A stretch of DNA of 33,613 nucleotides, taken from assembly GCA_044866695.1 (NCBI GenBank), contig JBIOUF010000096.1:1-33613 (forward strand). The letters run 5' to 3'. Of this stretch, positions 32,715 to 33,613 are shown piece by piece. The position numbers and the translations under genes were made by a program. A model generated the notes under the pieces. The model was not told the origin of the DNA. It was given only the letters and a program-made list of their open reading frames with translations, and searched no databases. The DNA is from JBIOUF01 sp044866695 (lineage in GTDB: Bacteria; Actinomycetota; Actinomycetes; Propionibacteriales; Nocardioidaceae). Each line of letters starts with the position of its first letter. Position 1 is the first letter of the stretch.

Positions 32715-33529
32715 CCAGCGTCACGGCATCTGACGCATCGAAGTGGGCCGGCTCCCTTCGGTCGGACCACCTGCTCTGGGTGATCCGCTCGGAGTGGACC
32801 AAGCTGTGGTCGCTGCGCTCCACGGGCTGGACGCTGCTGGCCACGGTGGTGGTCACCATCGGGTTCTCGACCTTGGCCTCGTGGGCCGTGGCCACGCAAC
32901 CAGGCAGTGGACCCAGTGGCCCCTTGGACGTGACCGGCGCCACCCTGTCCGGGTTGTTGCTCGGCCAGCTGCCGATCGCGGTGCTGGGCGTGCTGGTGAT
33001 GACCGGGGAGTACTCCTCCGGCAGCATCCGCTCCAGCCTGGTCGCGGTGCCCGCTCGGATGCGGCTCCTCACGGCCAAGGCCGTCGTCATCACCGTCGTG
33101 GGGCTCGTGACCGGGCTCCTCGCCTGTTTCCCGTCCTTCTACCTCGGGATGACCTTCTTCGACGCCCACCACGAGGGGGTGGGCCTCGGTGAGCCGCACG
33201 TGCTGCGCGCCGTGATCGGCGGAAGCCTGCTGCTGACCGCCTGCGGGCTGTTCGGCTACGCCATCGGCATCCTGATGCGCCACACCGCCGGCGCCATCAC
33301 CGTCAGCGTCGCGCTGCTGTTCGTCATCCCGATCGTGCTCATCGCCATCCCCGCCGACATCGTCCGCACCATCAACAAGTACTTCTTGTCCAACGCCGGG
33401 GATGACATCACCAACGTCATCCCCCAACCCGACACCCTCGGCCCCTGGCACGGCTACCTCGTCTTCCTCGCCGAGGTCGCCGTCCTCCTGGCGGTGGCCG
33501 CGGTGGTGATGAGACGCCGCGACGCCTGA
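32711..33529 (+). CDS. ABC-2 type transporter permease
   Basis: A 272-residue membrane protein with six hydrophobic segments, including GWTLLATVVVTIGFSTLA, LLLGQLPIAVLGVLVM, AVVITVVGLVTGLLACF and a last helix VFLAEVAVLLAVAAVVM. An amphipathic start (SEWTKLWSLRSTGW) and GEYSSGSIRSSLVAVPAR are typical of ABC-2 permeases of the NatB/drug-export type. With the ATPase it should form a 2+2 exporter. No regulator or immunity gene stands beside the pair, so antibiotic, peptide or ion export cannot be told apart. Confidence 0.93.
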   Translation: MTSVTASDASKWAGSLRSDHLLWVIRSEWTKLWSLRSTGWTLLATVVVTIGFSTLASWAVATQPGSGPSGPLDVTGATLSGLLLGQLPIAVLGVLVMTGEYSSGSIRSSLVAVPARMRLLTAKAVVITVVGLVTGLLACFPSFYLGMTFFDAHHEGVGLGEPHVLRAVIGGSLLLTACGLFGYAIGILMRHTAGAITVSVALLFVIPIVLIAIPADIVRTINKYFLSNAGDDITNVIPQPDTLGPWHGYLVFLAEVAVLLAVAAVVMRRRDA

Positions 33530-33554
33530 GCAGCGAACGGCAGTCAGCTCATCA

Positions 33555-33573
33555 CGAGGCCGTCCCGGCCTCG
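33555..33573 (+). terminator. Hairpin after the ABC pair
   Basis: CGAGGCC (33555-33561) pairs with GGCCTCG (33567-33573) around a five-base loop, 25 bases after the permease stop. There is no T tract, as is common for actinobacterial terminators. Confidence 0.45.
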
Positions 33574-33613
33574 CTGCGCGTTGCCGGCTGCGTCGTCGTC
33601 GTGGGCCCCGGGT

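Noticed and set aside
31632..33529. Antibiotic or bacteriocin export and immunity locus
   Set aside because: Only an ATPase and a permease are present. There is no precursor peptide, modification enzyme or regulator to support it.
29285..33529. A new defence system in the right-hand accessory block
   Set aside because: The SDR, secreted nuclease, gene remnant and ABC exporter have separate signals and directions and no shared operon. Nothing ties them into one system.

Overview
The window is about 33.6 kb of very GC-rich DNA with actinobacterial gene order and signals. Typical signs are GTG starts, four-base ATGA/GTGA gene overlaps, TANNNT -10 boxes directly in front of start codons, and the block rpsO-pnp-M16 peptidase-dapB ... 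thyA-dfrA ... dapA-rnj-ftsK-rodZ-like-rimO-pgsA. The gene set and the style of the intergenic repeats suggest Propionibacteriales, probably a Nocardioides-like organism; that placement is inference.

Layout. 1-4653: an MMPL transporter (+) and a molybdopterin oxidoreductase (-) converge on a 32-bp tandem repeat; an inverted fragment of the MMPL gene lies at the left edge. 4654-5290: a repeat-rich intergenic region with a 22-bp minisatellite and a structured element, then the rpsO promoter. 5291-9416: rpsO, pnp and an M16 peptidase. 9417-9541: a REP-like palindrome. 9542-12797: an S41-type peptidase divergent from dapB, with a small membrane protein after dapB. 12860-16673: an inserted accessory block of azlCD, a GNAT enzyme, a sulfotransferase and a beta-propeller glycosidase-like protein. 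16819-18148: thyA-dfrA. 18256-18990: aquaporin. 19125-29160: dapA-rnj, a second minisatellite plus structured element, ftsK, a RodZ-like fusion, a second REP-like palindrome, then rimO-pgsA. 29161-33613: the conserved order ends. This part holds an SDR, a secreted excalibur-nuclease, a broken WD40-type gene with an inverted end, and an ABC-2 exporter pair.

How the genes work together. rpsO, pnp, rnj and rimO serve translation and RNA turnover. dapA and dapB make diaminopimelate and lysine. thyA and dfrA form the dTMP/folate cycle. ftsK, the RodZ-like protein and pgsA serve chromosome segregation, cell shape and membrane lipid synthesis.

The most interesting non-coding material is three families of dispersed intergenic repeats. 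One is a roughly 130-170 bp element found upstream of both rpsO and ftsK; its predicted stems are kept by compensatory base changes. I see no CRISPR array, intact insertion sequence, prophage, rRNA or tRNA. I found no convincing new multi-gene system.
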